The notes beneath the pieces are model-generated. The model was not told the DNA's origin. It worked only from the letters and a program-made list of their open reading frames with translations, and did not search any database. 38,672 bases of DNA from contig JAAZOW010000219.1 of the NCBI GenBank assembly GCA_012797575.1, positions 1 through 38,672 of the forward strand, given 5' to 3'. This stretch comes from Methanomicrobiales archaeon (GTDB lineage: Archaea > Halobacteriota > Methanomicrobia > Methanomicrobiales > Methanoculleaceae). The position numbers and the translations under genes were made by a program. Positions 10,111 to 21,131 of the stretch are shown here, piece by piece; the first letter of the stretch is position 1; each line of letters starts with the position of its first letter.

Positions 10111-10124
10111 GAGAGATATATCAC
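10102..10124. promoter_or_regulatory. Inverted repeat GTGATAT-N9-ATATCAC containing an AT-rich TATA-like element upstream of proS
   Basis: 7-bp perfect arms at 10102-10108 and 10118-10124, about 20 bp upstream of the ProRS start region. Confidence 0.45.
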
Positions 10125-10136
10125 AATTTTTGAGGT

Positions 10137-11579
10137 ATGAGACGGATGGAAGAAGATACTGGCGCACTTCCCCGGAAAGAAGATTTTTCACGGTGGTACA
10201 ACGAGATCCTCTGGCGAGCCGAGATCATGGACGTCCGCTACCCGGTCAAGGGGCTGTACGTCTGGTACCCTCATGGATTCGCCGTCAGGAAACGCGCATA
10301 CGGAATACTCCAGAGCCTGATGGACCGCGATCATGCGGAGACGATGTTTCCGCTCCTGATCCCTGAGACCGAGTTCATGAAAGAGGCCACGCATATCAAG
10401 GGCTTCGAGGATGAGGTCTACTGGGTCACCCACGGTGGCAAGAACGAACTTGAAGTGCCGCTTGCGCTGCGACCCACGAGCGAGACCGCCATCTACCCGA
10501 TGTACTCTCTCTGGATCCGGTCACATACCGATCTTCCCCTGAAGCTCTATCAGATCGTCAGCACCTTCCGATACGAGACGAAGCATACCCGCCCACTCAT
10601 TCGCCTCCGTGAGATCACGTCGTTTAAGGAGGCGCATACGGTGCATGCGACGCGGGAGGAGGCGGCGGCGCAGGTCGAGGTTGCGCTGGGCCTCTACAAA
10701 GAGTTCTACGACAGCCTTCAGGTGCCGGTGATCATCTCTCGCCGCCCCGACTGGGATAAATTCCCCGGCGCTGACTACACCATCGCCGTTGATACCATCA
10801 TGCCGGACGGAAAGACCCTTCAGATAGGGACAGTGCATATGCTCGGCGACCACTTCTCCCGGACCTACGACATCACCTATGAGGACGCCGACGGGGAACA
10901 GCAGTATGCCTACCAGACATGCTACGGGATCTCGGAGCGATCGATCGCTGCCATCATCAGCGTCCATGGCGACGATAAAGGACTCGTGTTGCCGCCAGCG
11001 GTCGCACCGACCCAGATTGTCATCGTGCCGATCATCATCGGGAAGCGGCGCGACGAGGTGCTCTCGGCGGCTACGGCGCTTGAGGAGGAGCTGAAAGGTG
11101 CCGGGTTTAGCGTGAGGCTCGATCGCCGGGATATACGCCCGGGCGCGAAGTACTACCACTGGGAGATGCGCGGCGTCCCGTTGCGGATCGAGATCGGGCC
11201 GCGCGACATCGATACAAACACCGTCGTCGCCGTCACCCGCGATGGCCAGAAGACGAAACTCGATCGCCGGGGCGCTACTGAAGGGATCTTTTCGGTCCTT
11301 GCGGAGTTCCAGAAGAGGATCCACGGGACAGCACAACAGACGATGGCTGACCGGATCACCACGGCAAGGACCCTCGAGGAGACCGCTCTCGCGGTGAAGA
11401 GCGGGGTTGCAGTCATCCACTGGTGCGGGTCGCGGGAGTGTGCAGAAAAGATTGAGACGGCGGTGGATGCGAGCATCCTCGGATCCGATATCCGCTCGGA
11501 CCAGATCGCCGTCTCTGATGGTCCGTGCGTCGTCTGCGGCGGCGAGGGCAGATCCGCCCTGGTCGCCAGGACCTACTGA
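10137..11579 (+). CDS. proS: Prolyl-tRNA synthetase
   Basis: 480 aa; class II aaRS motifs '[51 protein letters not shown]'; start may be 10146 (ATGGAAGAA) given a GAGGT upstream. Confidence 0.96.
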   Translation: MRRMEEDTGALPRKEDFSRWYNEILWRAEIMDVRYPVKGLYVWYPHGFAVRKRAYGILQSLMDRDHAETMFPLLIPETEFMKEATHIKGFEDEVYWVTHGGKNELEVPLALRPTSETAIYPMYSLWIRSHTDLPLKLYQIVSTFRYETKHTRPLIRLREITSFKEAHTVHATREEAAAQVEVALGLYKEFYDSLQVPVIISRRPDWDKFPGADYTIAVDTIMPDGKTLQIGTVHMLGDHFSRTYDITYEDADGEQQYAYQTCYGISERSIAAIISVHGDDKGLVLPPAVAPTQIVIVPIIIGKRRDEVLSAATALEEELKGAGFSVRLDRRDIRPGAKYYHWEMRGVPLRIEIGPRDIDTNTVVAVTRDGQKTKLDRRGATEGIFSVLAEFQKRIHGTAQQTMADRITTARTLEETALAVKSGVAVIHWCGSRECAEKIETAVDASILGSDIRSDQIAVSDGPCVVCGGEGRSALVARTY

Positions 11580-12035
11580 TCAACAAGACGGGCAGGTGTA
11601 CTCTCGTTCGATCTCAGGGGACGAAAAGTCTCCTGATATCACTGCTTTTCCGCCTGAGATGAAGATCCTGCCGCACCGTGAGCACCGTTTCGGGAACAGT
11701 CGTTCCCAGCGGTTCATCGGAACTTCCAGAGTGAACCGCATCTTCTCCGCGTCTGTCGGGTCACACTGAATAAGGTCCTCATACCGGGAGATGACCTGCA
11801 TAACATGGAGCGGGTTTGCTCCCCTGCTACAGAACCGCTTAAAGACAAAGAACTGGAAGATCATCCACCCAAGATCAGAACGTTCGAGGATCTCTTCGTA
11901 TTCACTGCATGTTCCGTCGTCCTCATCGAGAGAATACCCACAGAGGGGGCAACGCCCACCCACGAGTTCATCCAGGTAGACCTCTTCGTGGCAGCTGGGA
12001 CAGGTGGTATGGGGGGCATGCATTCTGGAAGTCAT
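11580..12035 (-). CDS. Zinc-ribbon protein of unknown function
   Basis: 151 aa; CPSC...CPLC at N-terminus, CSRCGR...CPSC at the extreme C-terminus; start may be internal Met at 12023. Confidence 0.7.
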   Translation of the reverse strand: MTSRMHAPHTTCPSCHEEVYLDELVGGRCPLCGYSLDEDDGTCSEYEEILERSDLGWMIFQFFVFKRFCSRGANPLHVMQVISRYEDLIQCDPTDAEKMRFTLEVPMNRWERLFPKRCSRCGRIFISGGKAVISGDFSSPEIEREYTCPSC

Positions 12036-12059
12036 GATTTTGGCCTCATACTTTTTACT

Positions 12060-12616
12060 CTCTCTGAAGCCACGGACCCATGCCCCGTGGCCTCCGAAAG
12101 CATTCCACGCTTGGATGCGCGGGCTCTACACTTGTCTTGAGGTTTTACTACGTATTGCGCTCGTGATGCTCTTATACATGTCGAATGCGGCCCAGGCGCG
12201 GAAGGAGGTCTGACGATCTGGCGGCGGTGCCCGCATGATGGATACCCCTGGGCGGGAACCAAAAGGCCCACAGCGCGATCTCTTCGTCTGCATGAAAAGC
12301 GCCTGCAAAAAGCTTCATTTGCACCGCAGCTATCCGCTCCCGACCTCCCCTGCATTCGCACGTGGCACCAGCAGCAGGGCGCTCGCAAGAACGCCGGCGG
12401 AGAGGTGAGATGCCTCGTCACATCGTCCGTTGAGCAGAAAAACTCTCTGCAGGGGCGCCTCCCCCCGGCTGGACCTGCAGATCTCCGCGCCGTGATGTGG
12501 AGAGATGGCTACAGGGGAGACCTGGAAGTTGACCTGCGCAAACGCCGGGCCGTGCCCCCTCCTTCGAGCCCTGGGTGTGTGGTTCCGGGAAGGTGCCCTC
12601 CCGGCGCCGGGCCGTC
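12060..12616. other. Unassigned noncoding region with several hairpins and an 11-bp direct repeat
   Basis: GCCACGG-N9-CCGTGGC (12069-12091), CTGCAGG...CCTGCAG (12447-12480), CGCCGGGCCGT repeated at 12543-12553 and 12605-12615; overlapping ORFs look low-complexity and unconvincing. Confidence 0.35.
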
Positions 12617-12931
12617 TCACATCCGGTTCAGGGCTTCTCTCCCCGACATCCCGATATCGATACGGCGCTGGATCGCCGGGAGGTTTGCTGCCTTCACCTC
12701 GGCATCCAGCAGGCTATCGAGCGTCTCAAGTGTGGAATCCTCAGAAACGCCGACGATCGCTGCAGGAATCTCGAAGATTGCCAATGCCTCGACATCAAAC
12801 CCCTCAGTCGCGATCATACCCTCATCGGTCACCCAGACCATCAGGTTGGTCGTCCCAACAGGAATGATGTACCCAAACGCGTCTTTGTAGCTGAGGCGGA
12901 TTCGTTGGTGGCATAGGATCTGCTGAGCCAT
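12617..12931 (-). CDS. DUF1805 (YunC-like) family protein
   Basis: 104 aa; 'GYIIPVGTTNLMVWVTDEGMIATEGFDVEALAIFEIPAAIV...IGMSGREALNRM'. Confidence 0.78.
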   Translation of the reverse strand: MAQQILCHQRIRLSYKDAFGYIIPVGTTNLMVWVTDEGMIATEGFDVEALAIFEIPAAIVGVSEDSTLETLDSLLDAEVKAANLPAIQRRIDIGMSGREALNRM

Positions 12932-13044
12932 GGCAGTCGGGATGCACCCAGGAGCAATAAGGGTATGCCCAGAGGATCAGGGCAACGGAAGATACTTAAG
13001 ATGCCACGATGATCACAGACGTACCCGGGGCCTGAGGAGGGATT

Positions 13045-14139
13045 ATGATGCTGCCACTGCGAAGGATACTTGATGATGTGCTCGCCGGACACCGACTCAC
13101 CGAGGAAGAAGCCATCCGTCTCCAAAAAACTCAGGATCGGGGTGTTCTGGATATCGTTGCTGCTGCAGACGAACTTCGGGAGATGAATGTCGGAAGTACT
13201 GTCACCTATGTCAGAAACCAGAACATCAACGTGACCAACCTCTGTGTGAACGCCTGCGGGTTTTGTGGATTCTCCAGGAAGGCGGGTGATGCCGATGCGT
13301 ACCTTCATGACGAGGCCACTGTCCGGGAGAAGGCGCGGACGGCGCGCGAGCGGGGTGTCACCGAGGTCTGCACGGTAAGTGGCCTTCATCCGGACTTTGA
13401 CGCTCAGTCCTATATCGACATCATATCCTGGATACGGGACGAGGCGCCAGGGGTTCACATCCACGCGAGCAACCCGATGGAGGTGGTTTATGCCGCACAA
13501 AGAAGCGGTCTATCCACGCGGGAGGTACTCACCAGGATGCAGGCAGCGGGGCTCGGGTCGCTCTGCGGGACTGCGGCTGAGATCCTGGTAGACCGGGTCC
13601 GCGCGGTGATCTGTCCGGAGAAGTGTGACACCGCGACCTGGGTCCAGGTCATCCGGGAGGCGCACGGTCTCGGCATCCGCTCGACAGCGACGATAATGTA
13701 TGGCCACTGCGAGTCAGTGGAAGATCAGGTTCGGCATCTCAGCATTCTCCGGGAGATCCAGGATGGCACTGGAGGGTTTACCGAGTTCGTGCCGCTCTCG
13801 TTCGTCCACGAAAACACCCCCCTCTACCGGGCGGGGCGCGCCCGGGCCGGAGCGACCGGGAGGGAGGATATACTGATGATCGCGGTGGCCCGGCTCTTCC
13901 TCGACAACATTAAAAATATCCAGGTCTCCTGGGTTAAACTGGGAAAGAAGTTGGCGGAATTGATGCTTCTCTCTGGAGCAAACGACCTCGAGGGGACGAT
14001 GTTTGAGGAGAGTATCTCCCGGAGCGCTGGCGCTCGGGGAACCGACTACCTGGACCCTGCCGAGATGCAGCGGATGGCCGAAGATCTGGGGCGAGTGCTT
14101 CGGCAGCGAACGACGACCTATGATCTGATCCCGGACTGA
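13045..14139 (+). CDS. cofH: Deazaflavin (F420/FO) synthase subunit CofH, radical SAM
   Basis: 364 aa; 'NQNINVTNLCVNACGFCGF' (CxxxCxxC), 'ATIMYGHCES', 'FVPLSFVHENTPL'; alternative start 13048. Confidence 0.93.
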   Translation: MMLPLRRILDDVLAGHRLTEEEAIRLQKTQDRGVLDIVAAADELREMNVGSTVTYVRNQNINVTNLCVNACGFCGFSRKAGDADAYLHDEATVREKARTARERGVTEVCTVSGLHPDFDAQSYIDIISWIRDEAPGVHIHASNPMEVVYAAQRSGLSTREVLTRMQAAGLGSLCGTAAEILVDRVRAVICPEKCDTATWVQVIREAHGLGIRSTATIMYGHCESVEDQVRHLSILREIQDGTGGFTEFVPLSFVHENTPLYRAGRARAGATGREDILMIAVARLFLDNIKNIQVSWVKLGKKLAELMLLSGANDLEGTMFEESISRSAGARGTDYLDPAEMQRMAEDLGRVLRQRTTTYDLIPD

Positions 14140-14270
14140 ATGGGCGTAAGCCTTCAACCGATGCGGGGCGTCAGAACCCGAGACTGTGCCGTGCTTGCCA
14201 TAATATCGCTGTTGATCTGACCTCTGCACAAACAGGGTCTGGGGGTGTGATCCCGCCCACCCTCCGGAGG

Positions 14271-14288
14271 ACGCACCCCGGGTGCCCC
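14271..14288. terminator. GC-rich palindrome between convergent cofH and flavodoxin-family gene
   Basis: GCACCCCGGGTGC in the convergent intergenic region. Confidence 0.3.
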
Positions 14289-14313
14289 TTGTGCATTGAG
14301 GCGTCGTCAGCGA

Positions 14314-14865
14314 TCAGTCGTCAGGTCGGAGGAAGTTGATGATCTTATCTGCAGCCTGTTGGGCCTGCAACATCGCCCGCTCATCCCTGCGAACCTCTCC
14401 CGGCGCATACCCCCTGCCGGAGACGTAGCCGAGGTACGAGAACTCGTGGGTGTTTAAGAACCCCTCGATCGTCTCAAGCGACCGTTCGCATCCGCGATCG
14501 GCGCAGACGGCGACTGCCACCGCCTTCCGACCCGAAAGCCTCCTGTCATGGTAGAGAGAGTAGGTCCGGTCGATCAGGTTCTTCGTCTGGCCGTTGATGT
14601 CGTAGTAGTAGGTCGGGGCGCCGAAGACCAGCACCTCGCAGTCGATCATCTTCTCTGCCACAGCCCCCCAGTCGTCATCCTCAGTCGCGCACCATTTCGC
14701 CTGCTTGCAGGCCTCACACCCGGTGCAGGGTCGGATATCCATATCGGCAAGCGTGACGTAGTCGGTCTCGATACCCGCCGCCCGAACGCGATCGAGGATG
14801 GTGGTGACCAGCAGCGCGGTGTTACCGGTCCTGCGCATACTTCCGGAGATCCCGAGAACTTTCAT
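14314..14865 (-). CDS. Flavodoxin-fold NAD(P)H-dependent/iron-sulfur flavoprotein reductase
   Basis: 183 aa; 'MKVLGISGSMRRTGNT', 'RPCTGCEACKQAKWC', 'VFGAPTYYYDINGQTKNLIDRT'. Confidence 0.92.
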   Translation of the reverse strand: MKVLGISGSMRRTGNTALLVTTILDRVRAAGIETDYVTLADMDIRPCTGCEACKQAKWCATEDDDWGAVAEKMIDCEVLVFGAPTYYYDINGQTKNLIDRTYSLYHDRRLSGRKAVAVAVCADRGCERSLETIEGFLNTHEFSYLGYVSGRGYAPGEVRRDERAMLQAQQAADKIINFLRPDD

Positions 14866-14868
14866 GAT

Positions 14869-15318
14869 CTATTGCACGCTCCCCTCATGTTTGATTGTTT
14901 CGATGCGGGCATCCAGATCCAGCCCCACAAACGCATCGAGAAGTTCGGAGACCGGATCTCCGGGGCGGAAGAAGAGGTGTGAGGGGCAGGTGCAGTCGCT
15001 ACACCCAAACCCGGAGATATGCGCACCGCCGATGGCACGGGCGAGATCGCACTCGCAGTCCCGATTGGTGACGGCGGTGACGACGACAGACGGCGCAAAA
15101 TGCGAATCAAGGAGAAGGTAATCGATGTGCCACCGGGGAGGGCGGTCCCGGAGGAGAGCGAGCCGCCGGTGCCGCTCCACCCGGGCAAGCCCCCCGCTCC
15201 CCCGGGCCGACCCGACGTAGATATGCCAGCCCGCAGCAAACTCACGCACCCCTAGAGCACCGATCCGGACCTCAGAGCAGGAATTTTTGAGGGCGAGAGC
15301 GTAGACTCCCTTATCCAT
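14869..15318 (-). CDS. DUF123-type GIY-YIG nuclease family protein
   Basis: 149 aa; 'GWHIYVGSARGSGGLARVERHRR...RWHIDYLL' and 'GFGCSDCTCPSHLFF'. Confidence 0.88.
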   Translation of the reverse strand: MDKGVYALALKNSCSEVRIGALGVREFAAGWHIYVGSARGSGGLARVERHRRLALLRDRPPRWHIDYLLLDSHFAPSVVVTAVTNRDCECDLARAIGGAHISGFGCSDCTCPSHLFFRPGDPVSELLDAFVGLDLDARIETIKHEGSVQ

Positions 15319-15913
15319 AGAGCCTGATCGCTTCCCGGGCAGCCGCGATATGTCTCCCGCCTCCGGTGGTGACGGGCTCCCCGTGCCCCGGGTAGAGCGC
15401 CTCGACGTCGAGCTCGGCCAGACGGTCGATGGATGCTACGAGCGCAGCCCTATCCCCACCCGGGAAGTCATAACGGCCAAACGATCCCCCGGTAAAGATC
15501 GTATCCCCTGAGAAGAGCGCCCGGATCCCGGCGTCGTAGAGACATATCCCGCCCGGGGTGTGCCCGGGGGTGTGGATCACCTGGAGACTACCCACCCGGT
15601 CGCCGTCCCGGAGGGTGGTATCGGGGGCGATCCCGGGCGATCGGGCGCCGAAGAGGGGGGCGAGGCTCAGGACATCGTCGGAGAGACCAGGTGCATCCGC
15701 CTCGTGGATGCAGATCGTTACATCGCCGCAGATCCGGGCAATCTCCCTGATGTGGGCGATATGGTCGTAGTGGGCATGGGTGATGATGATCGCATCGATC
15801 GCATCGGCATATGGCTGTACGGCCATAGGGAGGACGCCTGCATCCACAAGAACATCTCCATAGACGAATGAGTTGGCGTAGGCCGTGCCGCTCGTGATCC
15901 ACCGGATTGGCAT
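15311..15913 (-). CDS. MBL-fold metallo-hydrolase
   Basis: Refined start at 15913 (MPIRWITSGTAYANSFVYGDVLVDAG); 'THAHYDH', 'HTPGHTPGGICLY', 'FSGDTIF', 'LYPGHGEP'. Confidence 0.92.
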   Translation of the reverse strand: MPIRWITSGTAYANSFVYGDVLVDAGVLPMAVQPYADAIDAIIITHAHYDHIAHIREIARICGDVTICIHEADAPGLSDDVLSLAPLFGARSPGIAPDTTLRDGDRVGSLQVIHTPGHTPGGICLYDAGIRALFSGDTIFTGGSFGRYDFPGGDRAALVASIDRLAELDVEALYPGHGEPVTTGGGRHIAAAREAIRLYG

Positions 15914-15938
15914 GCAGACTAATATGGCCTCCGGACAG

Positions 15939-17228
15939 ATGTCTCTTATGCATACCCTGATCTCTGCAAGCATGCGCGGAGTCCCCCCTGAGGTTGAGGC
16001 GATCGCCCGGGAGGAGGGGCTCGCCCCGCACCGTGCTGCACGGGCCATCGCCCGCGGCCGGATCGTCATCCCTGCAAATCCCAGAAGACCTCACAGGCTC
16101 TGTGCCATCGGCGAAGGGTGCAGGGTGCGGGTCAACGTGAACATCGGGACGTCGGGCATCCGTTGTGATGAGGATCTCGAGGTCGAGAAGGCGAAGGCCG
16201 CCCTCCGCGAAGGGGCGGACGCACTGATGGACCTCTCGACCGGAGGCGACCTGCCCCGCATCAGACGGCGGATCCTCGCTCTCGATGCCCCCGTCGGTAC
16301 GGTTCCGGTCTATGAGGCGGTTCGGCGGGCCGGGAGTGCAACCGACGTCGATGCCGACCTGCTCTTCTCAGTGATCCGGGAGCACTGCCAGCAGGGCGTG
16401 GACTTCCTGACCCTGCATTGCGGCACAAACCGTGATGCCCTTGCATCGCTCCAGGCCGATCCCCGCACGATGGGCGTTGTCAGCCGAGGCGGCGCATTCC
16501 ACGTTGCGATGATGGTCGCAAACGATGAAGAAAACCCGCTCTATGCCGAGTACGACTACCTGCTCGAGATCCTCGCCGAACACAACGTGGTCATCAGCCT
16601 CGGCGACGGGATGCGCCCCGGTGCGTTCGTGGACGCCGCCCGCCTTGCGAAGACGACCGAGTACCTGACACTCGGGCACCTGGCAAAGAGAGCGCTCGCC
16701 GCCGGGGTACAGCGGATGATCGAGGGACCGGGGCATATCCCGGCCGACCAGATCGGCTACAACGTCAGGACAATCAAAGAGCTGACCGACGATGCCCCGC
16801 TCTACCTGCTCGGTCCGCTCGTGACCGATATAGCACCGGGCTACGACCACGTGGTATCGGCGATCGGGGGCGCTATCGCCTGCATGCACGGCGCGGACTT
16901 CCTCTGCATGGTCTCCCCGAGCGAACACCTGGCATTACCCGACGTCCACGATATCGTCGAAGGAACGCGGGTGGCAAAGATCGCCGCACATATCGGCAGT
17001 CTCTCCCGGGCCGCCGGGAACACCCGAAACCGCGAGATCCGGATGGCTGAGGCGCGCCGGAACCTCGACTGGGAGAAACAGTTCGAGGCGGCGCTCTTCC
17101 CCGGAGAGGCCCGGCGCATACACGAGCGAGATGGAGAGATTGAGACCTGCTCGATGTGCGGTGATCTCTGTGCTGTAAAGATGGTCCGGGATATCCTCAA
17201 CGCCCCGAAGGAACAGGTGGAACCCTGA
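15939..17228 (+). CDS. thiC: Phosphomethylpyrimidine synthase ThiC
   Basis: 'NVNIGTSG', 'DALMDLSTGGDLPRIRR', 'GDGMRPG', 'MIEGPGHIPADQI', C-terminal CSMCGDLC cluster motif; start uncertain (15912/15924/15939/15948). Confidence 0.95.
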   Translation: MSLMHTLISASMRGVPPEVEAIAREEGLAPHRAARAIARGRIVIPANPRRPHRLCAIGEGCRVRVNVNIGTSGIRCDEDLEVEKAKAALREGADALMDLSTGGDLPRIRRRILALDAPVGTVPVYEAVRRAGSATDVDADLLFSVIREHCQQGVDFLTLHCGTNRDALASLQADPRTMGVVSRGGAFHVAMMVANDEENPLYAEYDYLLEILAEHNVVISLGDGMRPGAFVDAARLAKTTEYLTLGHLAKRALAAGVQRMIEGPGHIPADQIGYNVRTIKELTDDAPLYLLGPLVTDIAPGYDHVVSAIGGAIACMHGADFLCMVSPSEHLALPDVHDIVEGTRVAKIAAHIGSLSRAAGNTRNREIRMAEARRNLDWEKQFEAALFPGEARRIHERDGEIETCSMCGDLCAVKMVRDILNAPKEQVEP

Positions 17229-17239
17229 CCCCCACTCCC

Positions 17240-17995
17240 TCAGATCCTCTTCGGTAGCGTCCGTGCGTGTAGCATCATGGCCGCGGCCGTGAAGAGGAGG
17301 GCGAAGAATGCAAGCGCGATGATATCGACGACGAGAGGGAATGCGTGTACCTCCCCGAGGGAGTAGCGGGCGATATCGGTGAAGTAGGTCAGAGGCGAGA
17401 AGACGGCGACCAGCCTCCCCCAGGCCGGCAGACTCTCGATCGGGACGAATATACCCGAGATGAAGATCAGGGGGAACTTGATCAGCGAAGAGAGCATCAT
17501 GATGTTTGGGGGGGAGCTCGTCGGCGGGACCGAGAGAAGAGTGCCGAGCGACGAGAAACAGATGGCACCGATGAGTATGCCGAGGAGGAGCAGAGCCGGG
17601 TGACTGATGGTCAGGCCGAGGGCAAGGGCGATCCCGACCGGGGCGAGCGTTATCCCGACGCCGAAGACGAACGAGGCGAGGATATCCCCAAATATCAGTG
17701 CCGGGACCGTGATCGGGGCGGCGGCCAGCCGCTCAAGCGTCCGCGCCTGGGCCTCCCAGGGAAAGATCACCGGCGAGACGGCCGTCGCCGTGAAGAAGAG
17801 GGTCATGGCAAGCAGTCCCGATATCAGGAACGGGAGCGACGCAAACCGGCTGCCCACCGAGAAGGCCATAAAGAGGAAGAGAGGTATCAGGAGACCGAAT
17901 ATGATGACCGGTCCCTTGATGTAGTAGATCATGATATCCTTCTTCGCGATGACGATCGAGCGGCGCACCTGTTCAACTATCCCGGAGGGGTGCAT
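17240..17995 (-). CDS. ABC-2 type transporter permease
   Basis: 251 aa; multiple hydrophobic helices, 'FPLIFISGIFVPIESLPAWGRLVAVFSPLTYFTDIAR'. Confidence 0.92.
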   Translation of the reverse strand: MHPSGIVEQVRRSIVIAKKDIMIYYIKGPVIIFGLLIPLFLFMAFSVGSRFASLPFLISGLLAMTLFFTATAVSPVIFPWEAQARTLERLAAAPITVPALIFGDILASFVFGVGITLAPVGIALALGLTISHPALLLLGILIGAICFSSLGTLLSVPPTSSPPNIMMLSSLIKFPLIFISGIFVPIESLPAWGRLVAVFSPLTYFTDIARYSLGEVHAFPLVVDIIALAFFALLFTAAAMMLHARTLPKRI

Positions 17996-18930
17996 CAGTC
18001 ATCACCCGCCGTGATGGAGAGGAAGACCTCGTCGAGCGAGGGGGTTGGCGTATCCAGGGAGAGGATCCGTGTCCCCTGTGCGCGGGCATGCGAGACGATC
18101 GACTGGATGGCGGTATCGATATCCTCCACTGCTATCCTGCAACGGCCATTGACTTCCGCAACGTCGGCTACACCGGGAAGCGCGGAGAGTGCTCTTATGT
18201 CCACCCGGCGGTCGAAACGGACAAGGACCACGGCGATCCGCTCGACCGTTTGTTTCAGCTGCTCCGGCGTATCGACCGCCGCGATCCTCCCGCACCTGAT
18301 GATCCCGACCCGGTGACAGAGCCGGTTGGCCTCGTCCATGTTATGCGTGGTCAGAAAGATCGTCGTCCCCGCCTCGTTGAGGCGCTGGAGCATGGCGATG
18401 ATCAGGTGGGTGCTCTGGACGTCAAGGCCGCTTGTGGGTTCGTCCAGGAAGAGGATCGGAGGCTCATGCAGGAGCGCCATGCCGAGGATCAATCGCTGTT
18501 GCATCCCCTTGGAGTAACCCTGCACCCGATGATCTTGCCGGCCTAATAGGCCGAGTTCGGCGAGTGTCTCCCGTATCCGCTCCTCTGCCCGGGCGCGGGG
18601 AACCCCGTAGAGGTCTGCTGCAAGGAGCATGTTCTGCCGGCCGGAGAGGTCAAGGTAGGCGTTGGCGGTCTCGGGGACCACCCCCATCTGCTGCTTCGCC
18701 GGCACGGGATTTTTCACGATATCGTGGCCCATGACATGAACCGAACCCTCATCAGGCCGTATGATCCCGGTGAGCATCCGGACGGTCGTCGTCTTTCCGG
18801 CACCGTTCGGTCCGAGAAAACCAAAGATCTCCCCTCTCCGGACATCAAGGGAGATCTGATCGACCGCCACGATATCATCGAAGCGCTTCGTCACTTCCCT
18901 GACATCGATGGCGATCTGACCTGTGATCAT
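17995..18930 (-). CDS. ABC transporter ATP-binding protein (DrrA/ABC-2 partner)
   Basis: 311 aa; Walker A GPNGAGKTT, YSKGMQQR, LFLDEPTSGLD. Confidence 0.95.
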   Translation of the reverse strand: MITGQIAIDVREVTKRFDDIVAVDQISLDVRRGEIFGFLGPNGAGKTTTVRMLTGIIRPDEGSVHVMGHDIVKNPVPAKQQMGVVPETANAYLDLSGRQNMLLAADLYGVPRARAEERIRETLAELGLLGRQDHRVQGYSKGMQQRLILGMALLHEPPILFLDEPTSGLDVQSTHLIIAMLQRLNEAGTTIFLTTHNMDEANRLCHRVGIIRCGRIAAVDTPEQLKQTVERIAVVLVRFDRRVDIRALSALPGVADVAEVNGRCRIAVEDIDTAIQSIVSHARAQGTRILSLDTPTPSLDEVFLSITAGDD

Positions 18931-18962
18931 ACCCCTATCTTCGTGGTCGGGCGCAAAAAACG

Positions 18963-19349
18963 TTATCCAGCCCTGAGGATTCTGATCGCGAGCAGAGCAG
19001 CATTCTCGCCGCTATCCACCCCAACGCAGGCCACCGGAACACCTTTTGGCATCTGCGCGATCGAGAGGAGGGCATCAATCCCCATCAGCTTCCCGCTCAC
19101 GGGGACACCGATCACCGGTCGTTCTGTCTTTGAAGCAACCATCCCGGGGAGGGCCGCCGAGAGCCCGGCGATCGCTATGAAGGTGCGGGCATCACTCGCC
19201 TTCAGGTATTCGTCCAGTCTCTCCGGGTCACGATGTGCCGAGATCACCTGGTAGTCGTAGGATACCCCACTCTCCTCCAGGACTCGAAACACCTTCTCCG
19301 CGATAGGCTCATCCGACGCAGAACCACAGATCACCGCAACATCGACCAT
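18963..19349 (-). CDS. purE: 5-(carboxyamino)imidazole ribonucleotide mutase (PurE)
   Basis: Refined start at 19349 ([15 protein letters not shown]); '[11 protein letters not shown]', '[15 protein letters not shown]', '[30 protein letters not shown]'. Confidence 0.93.
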   Translation of the reverse strand: MVDVAVICGSASDEPIAEKVFRVLEESGVSYDYQVISAHRDPERLDEYLKASDARTFIAIAGLSAALPGMVASKTERPVIGVPVSGKLMGIDALLSIAQMPKGVPVACVGVDSGENAALLAIRILRAG

Positions 19350-19486
19350 ACCTCTCCTTGGTATGCCACTATCCTCACTTCTCTCTGTCGATATCTCGTG
19401 GTGGAGAGGTTGATATGAATCCACATCCAACAACTTCAGCAGCAACAGCGTCTATCCTCGACGATATGAGAAGGATTGATTGAGCA

Positions 19487-21078
<1,592 letters not shown>

Positions 21079-21131
21079 TATCAAAAGAATTTTCATATTC
21101 GGTGTGAGTAGTACCACAAGGATTGATCAGG

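Noticed and set aside
10521-11420. 299-aa minus ORF opposite proS
   Set aside because: Antisense of ProRS; composition typical of a mirror frame.
12330-12620. 96-aa minus ORF and neighbouring ORFs (12032-12421) in the noncoding gap
   Set aside because: No recognisable domain, repeat- and hairpin-rich DNA; treated as noncoding pending homology search. Considered a group II intron remnant because of a CATCCGGTTC-like end, but that stretch is the coding 3' end of the DUF1805 gene.
14140-14313. Possible tRNA or small RNA in the cofH/flavodoxin intergenic region
   Set aside because: No T-loop GTTCRANYC or cloverleaf seen; only a terminator-like palindrome.
17345-18316. 323-aa + strand ORF opposite the ABC-2 transporter genes
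   Set aside because: Charged, low-complexity shadow frame (RREDGDQPPPGRQT...) antisense to clear ABC genes.
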